Shown here: positions 1 through 5,621 of the stretch, piece after piece | How the letters are laid out: the number at the start of each line of letters is the position of its first letter | How positions within the stretch are numbered: position 1 is the first letter of the stretch | Source: Rubrobacter sp. | Lineage (GTDB): Bacteria; Actinomycetota; Rubrobacteria; Rubrobacterales; Rubrobacteraceae | NCBI GenBank assembly: GCA_019247245.1 | Contig: JAFAPF010000143.1 | Span: 1-7,491, forward strand | DNA: 7,491 nt | Direction: 5' to 3' | Notes under the pieces: generated by a model | What the model was told of the DNA's origin: nothing | Databases searched by the model: none | The model's input: the letters and a program-made list of their open reading frames with translations, nothing else | Made by a program: the position numbers and the translations under genes

Positions 1-42
1 AACTACCGCAAAAACCAACGTAGCTCTCTTCACCGGATTCAA
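1..42 (-). CDS. N-terminal start of an unidentified, possibly exported protein (cut by window edge)
   Basis: Fourteen codons are visible, reading MNPVKRATLVFAVV from a TTG codon at 42-40 to the window edge. The start is chosen because GAGGGGGG lies at 57-50 on the minus strand, 7 nt before the TTG. The CAP gene at the other end of the window has the same polypurine SD. An in-frame GTG at 33-31 is an alternative, but its spacing to that SD would be 16 nt. Lysine and arginine followed by a hydrophobic run fit the start of a signal peptide or membrane anchor. Too little is present to name a family; the evidence is the SD-start pair plus the character of the peptide. Confidence 0.35.
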   Translation of the reverse strand, partial: MNPVKRATLVFAVV

Positions 43-108
43 CTCGCTGCCCCCCTCTTTGCAGTCGCGTGTAGTTTGTAATTAAGGCTCTAGGCTATGG
101 TACCTGAA

Positions 109-125
109 GGCCTTCGCCAAAGGCC
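109..125. other. Short hairpin in the leader of the left-edge gene
   Basis: GGCCTT (109-114) and AAGGCC (120-125) are perfect 6-bp arms around a 5-nt loop. A pyrimidine-rich stretch, CGCCTTTCTT, follows on the plus strand at 126-135. It could be a weak plus-strand terminator. It lies about 70 bp upstream of the minus-strand TTG start at 42, so it could also be a leader structure of that gene. The orientation cannot be settled. Confidence 0.2.
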
Positions 126-272
126 CGCCTTTCTTAACTATTCTCAAAAACTACTTGAAGAAATCTACCAAGCACCCACTTTCGTGTTTAGCCACCACAA
201 GTAGACAACAAATTAACACACTACGTACTTAAATTTAATATAGTAATGAATGTCTTGCTATATATAGGAGTC

Positions 273-286
273 GATACCAAGGTATC
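273..286. promoter_or_regulatory. Palindrome GATACC-AA-GGTATC, possible operator
   Basis: This is a perfect 6-2-6 inverted repeat in an AT-rich spacer, about 230 bp upstream of the left-edge start codon. It has the size of a dimeric repressor half-site pair. No flanking regulator gene is seen, so the operator role is inference. Confidence 0.2.
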
Positions 287-438
287 TACAACCGAGGGTG
301 ACTCTACAGTTAGCGACGCTTAAGGATAGAGCCGCGACCTCTTTGACTTCGGGACGGACGCCAAGGAACAATACACTACCCGGCGCCCGTGCCCTGCCTT
401 CTAACCCATAGTACATTATCCCATATCGGTGCGGGTGT

Positions 439-462
439 CGGGTATAGGAAGAGCCTATCCCG
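439..462. repeat. Bulged inverted repeat (9 bp, one bulged T)
   Basis: CGGG-T-ATAGG (439-448) pairs with CCTAT-CCCG (454-462) around the loop AAGAG, with T443 bulged. No U-tract follows on either strand. It could be a processed 3' end or a fossil structure; its function is unknown. Confidence 0.25.
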
Positions 463-592
463 GGTTGCCGCCATCTCTATACCTTTGAGTCCGTGCCCAC
501 GTGAACTATTTTATGAGGAAGGCCGAGCTTACTTCCTAGGAGGCTGCCCGCCTGCGCTAGACCTAGAGAGGGCACGAAAAGCGGGTCAGGAT

Positions 593-616
593 CCCACCAG
601 GATAAGAGCTGGTGGG
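593..616 (-). terminator. Hairpin just after the quinone oxidoreductase stop
   Basis: CCCACCAG (593-600) and CTGGTGGG (609-616) are perfect 8-bp complementary arms around an 8-nt loop. The hairpin begins 3 nt beyond the minus-strand stop codon at 620-622. There is no immediate U-run; a short T-run follows about 15 nt later. Position makes it the likely transcript end of the quinone oxidoreductase gene. Confidence 0.5.
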
Positions 617-619
617 TGG

Positions 620-1606
620 TTAGAGGTTCAAGACGACCTTACCAGTCGTTTGGCGACCTTCAAGAGCATCGTGAGCTTCTTGGGCCTTCTCCAGTGGGTA
701 GCGGGCGTCGATGGTCAGGCTGAGTTCACCGGAAGCGAGCCAGCCAAGGATCTCCTCAAGGCTCGGCTCGACAAGCTCGGGGCGTCCTCCCATGAGTTGG
801 GGAAGATAGAACCCCGCGACGACTTGGTTTTTGAGCATGAGGTTAGCCGGTATAAGGCTTCCCCGCTCCCCACTCGCCGACCCGTAGACGACTATCCGTC
901 CGAAAGCAGCGAGGCACTCGAGGTTCTTCTGCACGAAGTCCCCACCTACCATCTCGAGTATGAGGTCGACGCCCTCACCGCTGGTAGCTTCGCGCACCTT
1001 CTCGGGCCAGTCTTCCTCGGTGTAGTTGATGAGGACGTCTGCCCCGAGTTCCTTCGCGAGGTTCAGCTTCTCTTGCGTACTCGCAGTGGCGATGATCGGG
1101 CTTGCACCCATCAGCTTCGCCATCTGAACGGCCAACGTCCCAACGCCTCCAGCCGCCGCATGCACGAGCACGCCCTCGCCTTGCCTGAGCATGCCTGAGC
1201 TTTTTAGCACATGGTAAGCGGTGAGGCCCTGGAGGGGGATGGCGGCGGCCTCCTCAAAATCCATCCCGTTGGGGATAGAGATTAGGTTGCGGCCCGGCGC
1301 TACGGCGTACTGGGCGTAACCACCGGTCCTCAGAAGCGTCACGACGCGGTCCCGCTCCTTCACATCCTCAACACCTGCTCCAACCTCGGCGACTACACCA
1401 GAGACTTCGGAGCCAGGCACGAACGGGAGGGGTGTCTCTTCAAGGTACTGGTTCCGGCGGCGCATGGTGTCTGCATAGTTGACCCCAGCAACCTTGACTT
1501 TTATCAGGACCTCGCCTTCACTCGGCGAGGGTCTCTCGACTTCGACGTGCTCCAGCACATCCGGATTACCGAACTCGCTAACTTGAATCGCCCTCATCTG
1601 AGGCAT
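620..1606 (-). CDS. Zinc-independent quinone oxidoreductase (MDR superfamily)
   Basis: The protein has 328 residues, the usual length for NADPH:quinone reductases of the zinc-free medium-chain dehydrogenase/reductase (MDR) superfamily. Family knowledge predicts NAD(P)H-dependent reduction of quinones or activated enones in the cytosol. The N-terminal GroES-like fold carries GVNYADTMRRR (41-51) and PGSEVSGVV (64-72). The Rossmann nucleotide-binding motif is HAAAGGVG (149-156), followed by Q161 and K164. The cysteine ligands of zinc-dependent relatives are absent. The frame stays open upstream to 1708. The start at 1606-1604 (MPQMRAIQ) is preferred because AGGAG at 1617-1613 lies 6 nt before it. 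A second ATG at 1597 would have a spacing of 15. A hairpin follows the stop. The gene lies downstream of an HXXEE pseudogene, and its substrate cannot be read from the sequence. Confidence 0.93.
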   Translation of the reverse strand: MPQMRAIQVSEFGNPDVLEHVEVERPSPSEGEVLIKVKVAGVNYADTMRRRNQYLEETPLPFVPGSEVSGVVAEVGAGVEDVKERDRVVTLLRTGGYAQYAVAPGRNLISIPNGMDFEEAAAIPLQGLTAYHVLKSSGMLRQGEGVLVHAAAGGVGTLAVQMAKLMGASPIIATASTQEKLNLAKELGADVLINYTEEDWPEKVREATSGEGVDLILEMVGGDFVQKNLECLAAFGRIVVYGSASGERGSLIPANLMLKNQVVAGFYLPQLMGGRPELVEPSLEEILGWLASGELSLTIDARYPLEKAQEAHDALEGRQTTGKVVLNL

Positions 1607-1612
1607 AAGTTT

Positions 1613-1617
1613 CTCCT
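1613..1617 (-). promoter_or_regulatory. Ribosome binding site deciding the quinone oxidoreductase start
   Basis: AGGAG stands 6 nt upstream of the ATG at 1606-1604. It excludes the longer frame starting at 1708, whose extra 34 residues do not look like an MDR N-terminus. Confidence 0.75.
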
Positions 1618-1648
1618 GTTCTCTTGAGCAGATTGTTCCTATCGATAA

Positions 1649-1679
1649 ACTATACTTTAAACCGAGTTGCTCCCTACAA
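1649..1679 (-). promoter_or_regulatory. Possible promoter of the quinone oxidoreductase gene
   Basis: Reading the minus strand, TTGTAG (1679-1674) and TATAGT (1654-1649) resemble -35 and -10 boxes, separated by 19 bp, which is long. The -10-like box is about 43 bp before the start codon. The -35-like box overlaps the right arm of the inverted repeat at 1672-1720, which would allow control of access. This is pattern matching only. Confidence 0.3.
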
Positions 1680-1720
1680 CCCCTAAGCCTATCGTTTGTC
1701 TTGAGCAAGACGCTGTAGGG
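1672..1720. repeat. Nested inverted repeat upstream of the quinone oxidoreductase gene
   Basis: The outer arms CCCTACA (1672-1678) and TGTAGGG (1714-1720) enclose an inner hairpin GTCTT-GAGC-AAGAC (1698-1711). The inner element includes TCTTGAGCA (1699-1707), which is repeated directly at 1622-1630, next to the SD. The repeated 9-mer and the nested arms suggest a regulator-binding or leader-RNA role, which is inferred. Confidence 0.3.
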
Positions 1721-1808
1721 TTAATGTTCCCGTAGTTGGATAAGGAGACCATCCGTCCTTAAGGGCATGATCAGCTACTTGTCGTAGCTTGGCAACCGTT
1801 TCTTTAAC

Positions 1809-2253
1809 TCAAGCAACACCAAAGAAAGGATAAGCCATAGGCACAGCTCCGCCTATGGTCGAAACAACACCTACTCCCAAGATCAGGACCCTATCCACAT
1901 ACGCTGCATAATAAGACCAGATCCCTATCGGCAAGAAAAGAGAACCGCAGTGATCACACCTGGCGAAAAGCGGCCCTGAAGCAAAGTCGGTCCTATATGA
2001 AATAGCACGGCATTTACCATCGCTAATGCAGGAAACATCAAACTTACTTCCGGTAGTTTCCAGCCGATCATCGTTGTGCAAATACCAACTACCACTACTA
2101 TAGCGTTGGTGGTGTAGAAATCTGCCCATACGAGATCGAAGTTGAAAGCAGCCCGGGCTCACCCCAGCCAACCCAACATCCTCTCTTCGAGTATATGTAG
2201 TGCGTAAGCGAACAGCATCAGCCATAAAACGAATCGTGTACAGCTGCCTCCAT
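1809..2253 (-). pseudogene. Decayed HXXEE-domain membrane protein
   Basis: Three pieces in different frames read together as one HXXEE-domain protein of about 148 residues. The probable start is MEAAVHDS (ATG at 2253-2251). A one-base shift in the T-run near 2225-2228 then leads into WLMLFAYALHILEERMLGW, which contains the family's H-x-x-E-E signature. A TGA at 2161-2159 interrupts the frame and looks like a Trp codon (TGG) changed to stop, giving WLG-stop-ARAAFNFDLVWADFY. The frame resumes through VVVVGICTTMIGWKLPE and VLFHIGPTLLQGRFSPG. It shifts again near 1935-1941 in a T-rich run and ends as LPIGIWSYYAAYVDRV and a C-terminal hydrophobic segment to the TGA at 1811-1809. Intact relatives are small multi-helix membrane proteins of unknown function. 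The 138-codon frame covering 1809-2225 is mostly a shifted frame; only its C-terminal part is original. Confidence 0.75.
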
Positions 2254-2535
2254 GAGAACGCTCTCAGTCAGATTATTGCCCAGCACCACAAGACGTGCAG
2301 CCTACTTCTGGAGTTAGGCTGACACATTCCAAGAAAGCTCTAAACATTCAATCAAAGAGAGCTTGCGCCTGCGCCCCTACAGTAAGGGATTACCGCGTTG
2401 CCTCTTAAGCAAGTTGAGCGTCCTAACCCACCACCCACTCGAAGCGCGCTTGTCACGTATCGTTGCCTATCAGGGAATGGAACTCTATCTTAAAGGCTTT
2501 TGTAATCCGAATCGTGCACCGAGCTGTGGTGACCT

Positions 2536-2964
2536 CTATCCTATATCCGGGAGTATCCCTAGCTGGGTTAGCATGCCCATCCGATCAGAGACGCCCCACA
2601 GTTCAGCTATCTTGCCATTCTCCATCCGGAACAGAACCATGGATTCCCACCGGGTGTGACGCCCCGTGGGCTCAGGGACCCGCGAGTACGGCCCCGTGTT
2701 GGTTCCGGCCATCGTGACCTTCGCCACGACGTAGTCTTCTTCACCCACGAGCCGTTCTACTGTGGCAGACAAATCCGGGAAGGCAACAAGGAGCATGCGG
2801 ATACCTTCGGTCACACCTCCAGGTCCTTCGGGTTGGGCGAATATGATCTTGTTGTGGTCAATGAGGTCGCTGGCCAAGAGCTCGTTGACGAGCTCGACCT
2901 TTTTGTAGTTGAAGACCTCTTCGAAGAAACGTTCGACGATGAGCTTATTCTGCTCGATAGACAC
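2536..2964 (-). CDS. SnoaL-like / ester cyclase family protein
   Basis: This is a single-domain protein of 142 residues, the usual size for the SnoaL-like cone fold (NTF2-like alpha+beta). It begins MSIEQNKLIVERFFEEVFN, the typical first helix. Family-like segments are ASDLIDHN (31-38), AFPDLSATVE (61-70), the VAKVTMAGTNTG strand (80-91) and HTRWESMVLFRMENGKIAEL (103-122). The conserved ending is WGVSDRMGMLTQLG, where D127 matches the position of the catalytic acid in SnoaL-type cyclases. Known members cyclise polyketide esters, hydrolyse or isomerise small molecules, or have no known substrate, so the reaction is open. The start is a GTG at 2964, because GGAGG at 2974-2970 lies 5 nt before it. 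A GTG at 2976 in the same frame has a poorer site. The P450 stop is 98 bp upstream. Confidence 0.85.
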   Translation of the reverse strand: MSIEQNKLIVERFFEEVFNYKKVELVNELLASDLIDHNKIIFAQPEGPGGVTEGIRMLLVAFPDLSATVERLVGEEDYVVAKVTMAGTNTGPYSRVPEPTGRHTRWESMVLFRMENGKIAELWGVSDRMGMLTQLGILPDIG

Positions 2965-2969
2965 AGCTT

Positions 2970-2974
2970 CCTCC
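2970..2974 (-). promoter_or_regulatory. Ribosome binding site deciding the SnoaL-like start
   Basis: GGAGG lies 5 nt upstream of the GTG at 2964-2962. It overlaps the alternative GTG at 2976-2974, so the two starts cannot share it. This favours the shorter, family-typical N-terminus. Confidence 0.6.
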
Positions 2975-2998
2975 ACTTCCTAGGAGCAGCGTTCACTA

Positions 2999-3019
2999 TG
3001 GGCATAATGCCCACTAGTG
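2999..3019. promoter_or_regulatory. Adjacent palindromes between the P450 and SnoaL-like genes
   Basis: TGGGCA-TAA-TGCCCA (2999-3013) is a perfect 6-3-6 inverted repeat, immediately followed by the overlapping palindrome CACTAGTG (3012-3019). On the minus strand they lie between a TTGCAC box and a CATAGT box spaced 16 bp apart, a weak -35/-10 match. The arrangement is what an operator inside a promoter spacer would look like. It could instead form a weak hairpin after the P450 gene, but there is no U-tract. Confidence 0.3.
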
Positions 3020-3062
3020 CAAAGTCACAAGGTACTGTTCATACTTGGTGTCTTCATGTGCT

Positions 3063-4478
3063 CTAGACGGTCTCTAAGCGCGGGCGCAGCCTTACGTACA
3101 GGCCTTCCTTGGGTCGCATGGTGATCGCCACCTCCAGCTCCACGGGACGTTCTGGCACAAGCTCAAGCTCGTAGCGCTGCGCGATCATCGCCAGAAGCAG
3201 CGGCCCCTCCATCAGAGCAAAGTTGTTTCCGATACACTTGTGCTGGCCTGCTCCAAAGGGAATGTAAGCCAAGTCCTGGTGCGCTGCTTTCCGCTCAGGC
3301 GAGAAACGCTCGGGCTCGAATCGTGTTGGTTCCTCCCAGAATCTCGGATGACGATGTATGTTGTAGATGCTAATTAAAACTCTTGAGGCAACTGGGATCT
3401 CATAGCCGTGCAGCATCGCCGGTCGTACCGCCCGTCGGACGAGAGCTGGCACGGGAGGGTAGAGCCTCAATACCTCATCGAAAACCTGTTTCGTGTAGCG
3501 CAGGTTGGGAATGTCGGTCGAAGTCGGCGAGTGCCCGCCGAGTACCATGTCTAGCTCAGCCTTGAGCTTCTCACGCACCTCAGGATGCTCTGAGAGCAAG
3601 AGCCACGTCCAGGTCAGCGCGTTGGCCGTAGTCTCATGACCGGCTGCAAAGACGGTCTTGACCTCGTCTAGGACTTCTTGATCGGTCATGCGCTTGCCCG
3701 TTTCAGCATCCTCAGCGTCGAGAAGCATATCGAGCAGATCTCCACGAGGCTGATCACCCGAATCCCTGGTGGCTTGGCGCGCTCGGATTAGGCCCAAGAC
3801 TACCGAGTCGATGATCTGACGTGCTCGATGAAACTCCTTATTGCGCTGCGTGGGTATCCAGGTTGGTAGAGAAAATGGGTTGCCCGCCTGCGCGAAAGCA
3901 TAGCGCGTAAGAACGGTCATCGCCGCGCCCACCTTGCCAGCCTCTCCTGTCACATCGGCGCCAAACATGGTCCGGTTTATGATATCGAGGGTAGCACGCA
4001 TCATTTCCTCATGAATATTGATAACATCTTTTGGTCCATATAGTTCCTGCCAGCGAGATAGCATCTTCTGCCCAGTGGCTACCATCTCGTCGACCATTGT
4101 TGCTATGCACCGCCGGTGGAAGACAGGCTGCAGCATGCGCCTCCTGGCAAACCAGGAGTTTTGGTCGCGGTTAGTGAGAAGACCTTCGCCAAGTACCAGC
4201 CCCAATCCGATCTTCTTGTCGGTCCCTTCTTGGATCTTGAAGAAGGTCCCCTTCTCTTTGATCAATACCTCCTGAGCAAGATCAGGATGAGATATGAGGT
4301 GTACCATGCGCGGTCCGATGTGGAACCGGGCGACATCGCCGTACTCCGCGTAGGCCTGCTCCATCGTGTCCAGTAGGCGATCGCTGCGAAAGTCCCTTAG
4401 GCTTCCTACCAGAAAGCTACCGCGTGGGCCCGGCGCATAGTTATCCTCTCTGGATGTGCCTATTACTGTTCCAACCAT
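3063..4478 (-). CDS. Cytochrome P450
   Basis: This is a 471-residue heme-thiolate monooxygenase with all family landmarks. They are a C-helix WFARR (109-113), I-helix AGHETT (279-284) with the acid/Thr pair for oxygen activation, EVLR (335-338) as ExxR, FEPERF (387-392), and the heme loop FGAGQHKCIG (408-417) with Cys415 as the iron ligand. At 471 residues it is longer than most soluble actinobacterial P450s (about 400). Its sequence style resembles the eukaryote-like bacterial group related to CYP102/CYP110/CYP120, an impression not tested by search. There is no N-terminal membrane anchor and no fused reductase, and no ferredoxin or reductase gene is nearby, so its redox partner is elsewhere. 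The ATG at 4478 is supported by AAGGAG (4487-4482), 3 nt upstream. A TAG closing an upstream frame lies directly before that SD. Confidence 0.96.
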   Translation of the reverse strand: MVGTVIGTSREDNYAPGPRGSFLVGSLRDFRSDRLLDTMEQAYAEYGDVARFHIGPRMVHLISHPDLAQEVLIKEKGTFFKIQEGTDKKIGLGLVLGEGLLTNRDQNSWFARRRMLQPVFHRRCIATMVDEMVATGQKMLSRWQELYGPKDVINIHEEMMRATLDIINRTMFGADVTGEAGKVGAAMTVLTRYAFAQAGNPFSLPTWIPTQRNKEFHRARQIIDSVVLGLIRARQATRDSGDQPRGDLLDMLLDAEDAETGKRMTDQEVLDEVKTVFAAGHETTANALTWTWLLLSEHPEVREKLKAELDMVLGGHSPTSTDIPNLRYTKQVFDEVLRLYPPVPALVRRAVRPAMLHGYEIPVASRVLISIYNIHRHPRFWEEPTRFEPERFSPERKAAHQDLAYIPFGAGQHKCIGNNFALMEGPLLLAMIAQRYELELVPERPVELEVAITMRPKEGLYVRLRPRLETV

Positions 4479-4487
4479 GATCTCCTT

Positions 4488-4646
4488 CTAGCTTATTTGT
4501 TGCAGGAGGGTACGAGTTAGCCGTTTAAGCGTCGTCAACACAGGCTCTGCGCTGTACTCCCTGACTGTAGGTCTTAGCCACTTTTGGCTCCAGTCAATTC
4601 TACTCGTCGAGTGCCATTCTCCGTCAATAGAACCCGGAAATCGATC
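4488..4646 (-). other. Possible C-terminal remnant of a gene upstream of the P450
   Basis: A minus-strand frame is open for 52 codons, from just after a TGA at 4649-4647 to a TAG at 4490-4488. That stop abuts the AAGGAG of the P450 gene, the usual spacing of a tightly linked operon pair. It begins DRFPGSIDGEWHSTSRI and ends LTTLKRLTRTLLQQIS, with a basic amphipathic C-terminus. Beyond the TGA the same frame runs on for about 40 more codons to another stop. I do not recognise a family. An open run of this length is not rare by chance, and a promoter-like pair overlaps it, so it may be noncoding. Confidence 0.25.
4597..4627 (-). promoter_or_regulatory. Possible promoter of the P450 gene
   Basis: On the minus strand, TTGACG (4627-4622) and TAGAAT (4602-4597) each match five of six bases of the -35 and -10 consensus, with a long 19-bp spacer. 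They would give a leader of roughly 110 nt before the P450 ATG. This competes with reading the same bases as a gene remnant. Confidence 0.35.
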
Positions 4647-5033
4647 TCAGAGATCCCTTCGTAATTTGAAGTTATACACCGAGGTCTTATGTACTAGGAT
4701 AACGCTAGGATGGCACCACAACCGCGCCTGTCCCAGCCGTTGACTGTCGTTGATCGCAAGGATATCAGCCTAGTAACTGATAGGAGCACACTCACAGCAC
4801 TTTTACTATAAGACCGTAGGTGTCTCTCCCTGGCTATCCATCCACAATTAAGGCCACTGTAGTAGGAACAAGCCTTCTTTCCTTCTTTATGAGTAACCTT
4901 CGATTTAGGTGGAACGTGTTTCATACCCTAGATATTGTAGTTCACAAAACTTGGCGAAGGGGCACACTAAGCTCAAACCACTCTCACCAGAGACCACAGA
5001 TGCAGAAGAACCGGGGTTGTGGTGAAATAAGTA

Positions 5034-5093
5034 ATGTTGCTGTTCGTAATGTTTGGTGTGGGGTTGAGGCTGAACTCAGCGTGCCGATCGTGA
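5034..5093 (+). other. Short hydrophobic frame, possible membrane-protein fragment
   Basis: ATG at 5034 opens 19 codons, MLLFVMFGVGLRLNSACRS, ending at TGA 5091-5093. The M-F-x-x-G-L-x-L spacing is faintly like the first conserved motif of BASS-type (bile acid:sodium symporter) transporters. The match is short, and there is no good SD. It sits just upstream of the frameshifted reading frame at 5115. The two could be pieces of one decayed membrane protein. Confidence 0.15.
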
Positions 5094-5114
5094 TGCAGGA
5101 GACTAGGAGGCCAG

Positions 5115-5244
5115 ATGAGCAAACAGTTTGCCATCGAGTGGGTTTAATCATCTCGTTCCCAATGGCTTATGTCCTCACGCGAACCTTATTCCGGGAGAAG
5201 CGATGCTGTTCGTTGTGCTTCTGCTCCTTGTACTTGCCACCTGA
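5115..5244 (+). pseudogene. Frameshifted small membrane protein remnant
   Basis: A strong SD, AGGAGG at 5105-5110, precedes the ATG at 5115 by 4 nt. The frame MSKQFAIEWV then hits TAA. Adding one T to the T-run at 5143-5145 continues it as LIISFPMAYVLTRTLFREKR, and one more lost base near 5200-5203 gives MLFVVLLLLVLAT and a TGA at 5242-5244. The restored product would have 43 residues with two membrane-spanning segments joined by a basic loop. No family is recognised. It is one of very few plus-strand coding signals in the window. The restoration is inference from hydrophobic continuity and the SD. Confidence 0.4.
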
Positions 5245-5255
5245 GTTTTAGTTTA

Positions 5256-5540
5256 TAGGCCTCAATATGGGAGTTTAGAAACCAGAAGCCCGTTATAAGG
5301 GTGTATGCTGATCTTAAGGTTGCACGGGAGAGAATAGCTCACGAACAGACTTGAGAAGATCAGCAAGAAAAGACAAATAGCTGGCGTGTATGAAGCGAGA
5401 GAAGAGTTAGGCCGATGGACGATCCTATCGTGAGTAAGTATGCAGACATACTATCGAGGAGGAGGTAAGGAAGGCAGGGTTCCCCACAATGAGTGAAGGA
5501 CCCAGACGGGAGCCTGAAGAGCGGTAACTAGTGTCCCTAG
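5256..5540 (+). other. Possible decayed plus-strand coding region, charged/helical
   Basis: Consecutive plus-strand segments in different frames look protein-like. VIRVYADLKVARERIAHEQT ends at a TGA at 5352-5354. RQIAGVYEAREELGRWTILS ends at a TGA at 5431-5433. IEEEVRKAGFPTMSEGPR is followed by REPEER and a TAA near 5526. The repeated Ala/Glu/Arg-rich helical character and same-strand order suggest one small soluble protein broken by indels, but I recognise no family, and chance remains possible. A small inverted repeat ACTAG/CTAGT follows at about 5527-5541. Confidence 0.2.
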
Positions 5541-5621
5541 TCTATGGCGGAGGCTGTAAGCTGAGCATGTAGTAAGGGTGTACCACCTCCTCGTAGTCTG
5601 CTCGGAGCAATCTCAACCTTG

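Larger units (their letters stand above)
58..592. other. Noncoding stretch with several inverted repeats
   Basis: I find no convincing gene here. The part from about 140 to 300 is AT-rich. Inverted repeats seen: GGCCTT/AAGGCC at 109-114/120-125, the palindrome TTAAATTTAA at 229-238, GATACC-AA-GGTATC at 273-286, and a bulged hairpin at 439-462. A minus-strand frame of 52 codons (416-258) is open, but it has no SD and no recognisable motif, so I do not call it. The stretch is the 5' region of the left-edge gene plus the 3' region of the quinone oxidoreductase gene. Confidence 0.5.
4628..5621. other. Long gene-poor spacer with probable coding remnants
   Basis: No intact gene with a plausible start and recognisable domain is found across almost 1 kb. 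A 143-codon plus-strand frame (4820-5251) is open, but it lacks an SD and reads as low-plausibility protein for most of its length. A 76-codon minus-strand frame (4694-4924) is likewise unsupported. Hydrophobic plus-strand segments appear in alternating frames from about 5034, and charged helical-looking segments from about 5259 to 5510. The most economical reading is one or more eroding plus-strand genes, with entries for the best pieces given separately. The terminal part, 5545-5621, next to the sortase stop shows only a short TGCTC/GAGCA repeat. Confidence 0.4.

Noticed and set aside
258..416. 52-codon minus-strand frame in the left spacer
   Set aside because: There is no SD before the ATG, no domain, and the length is within chance expectation.
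600..650. GGTTCAA-like stretch near 625 resembling a tRNA T-loop
   Set aside because: No acceptor stem, D-arm or anticodon arm can be folded around it, and it is inside the 3' end of the quinone oxidoreductase gene.
389..1198. 269-codon plus-strand open frame
   Set aside because: It lies antisense to the well-supported quinone oxidoreductase over most of its length, has no domain and no SD, and is a codon-bias shadow.
2656..3066. 136-codon plus-strand open frame
   Set aside because: It is antisense to the SnoaL-like gene, whose protein motifs and ribosome site are clear.
4694..4924. 76-codon minus-strand open frame
   Set aside because: No SD and no motif; it crosses promoter-like sequence and has no similarity I recognise.
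4820..5251. 143-codon plus-strand open frame in the long spacer
   Set aside because: No ribosome site stands before its GTG start and most of its translation is implausible as protein. Only its late hydrophobic part fits a shifted frame of the remnant at 5115.
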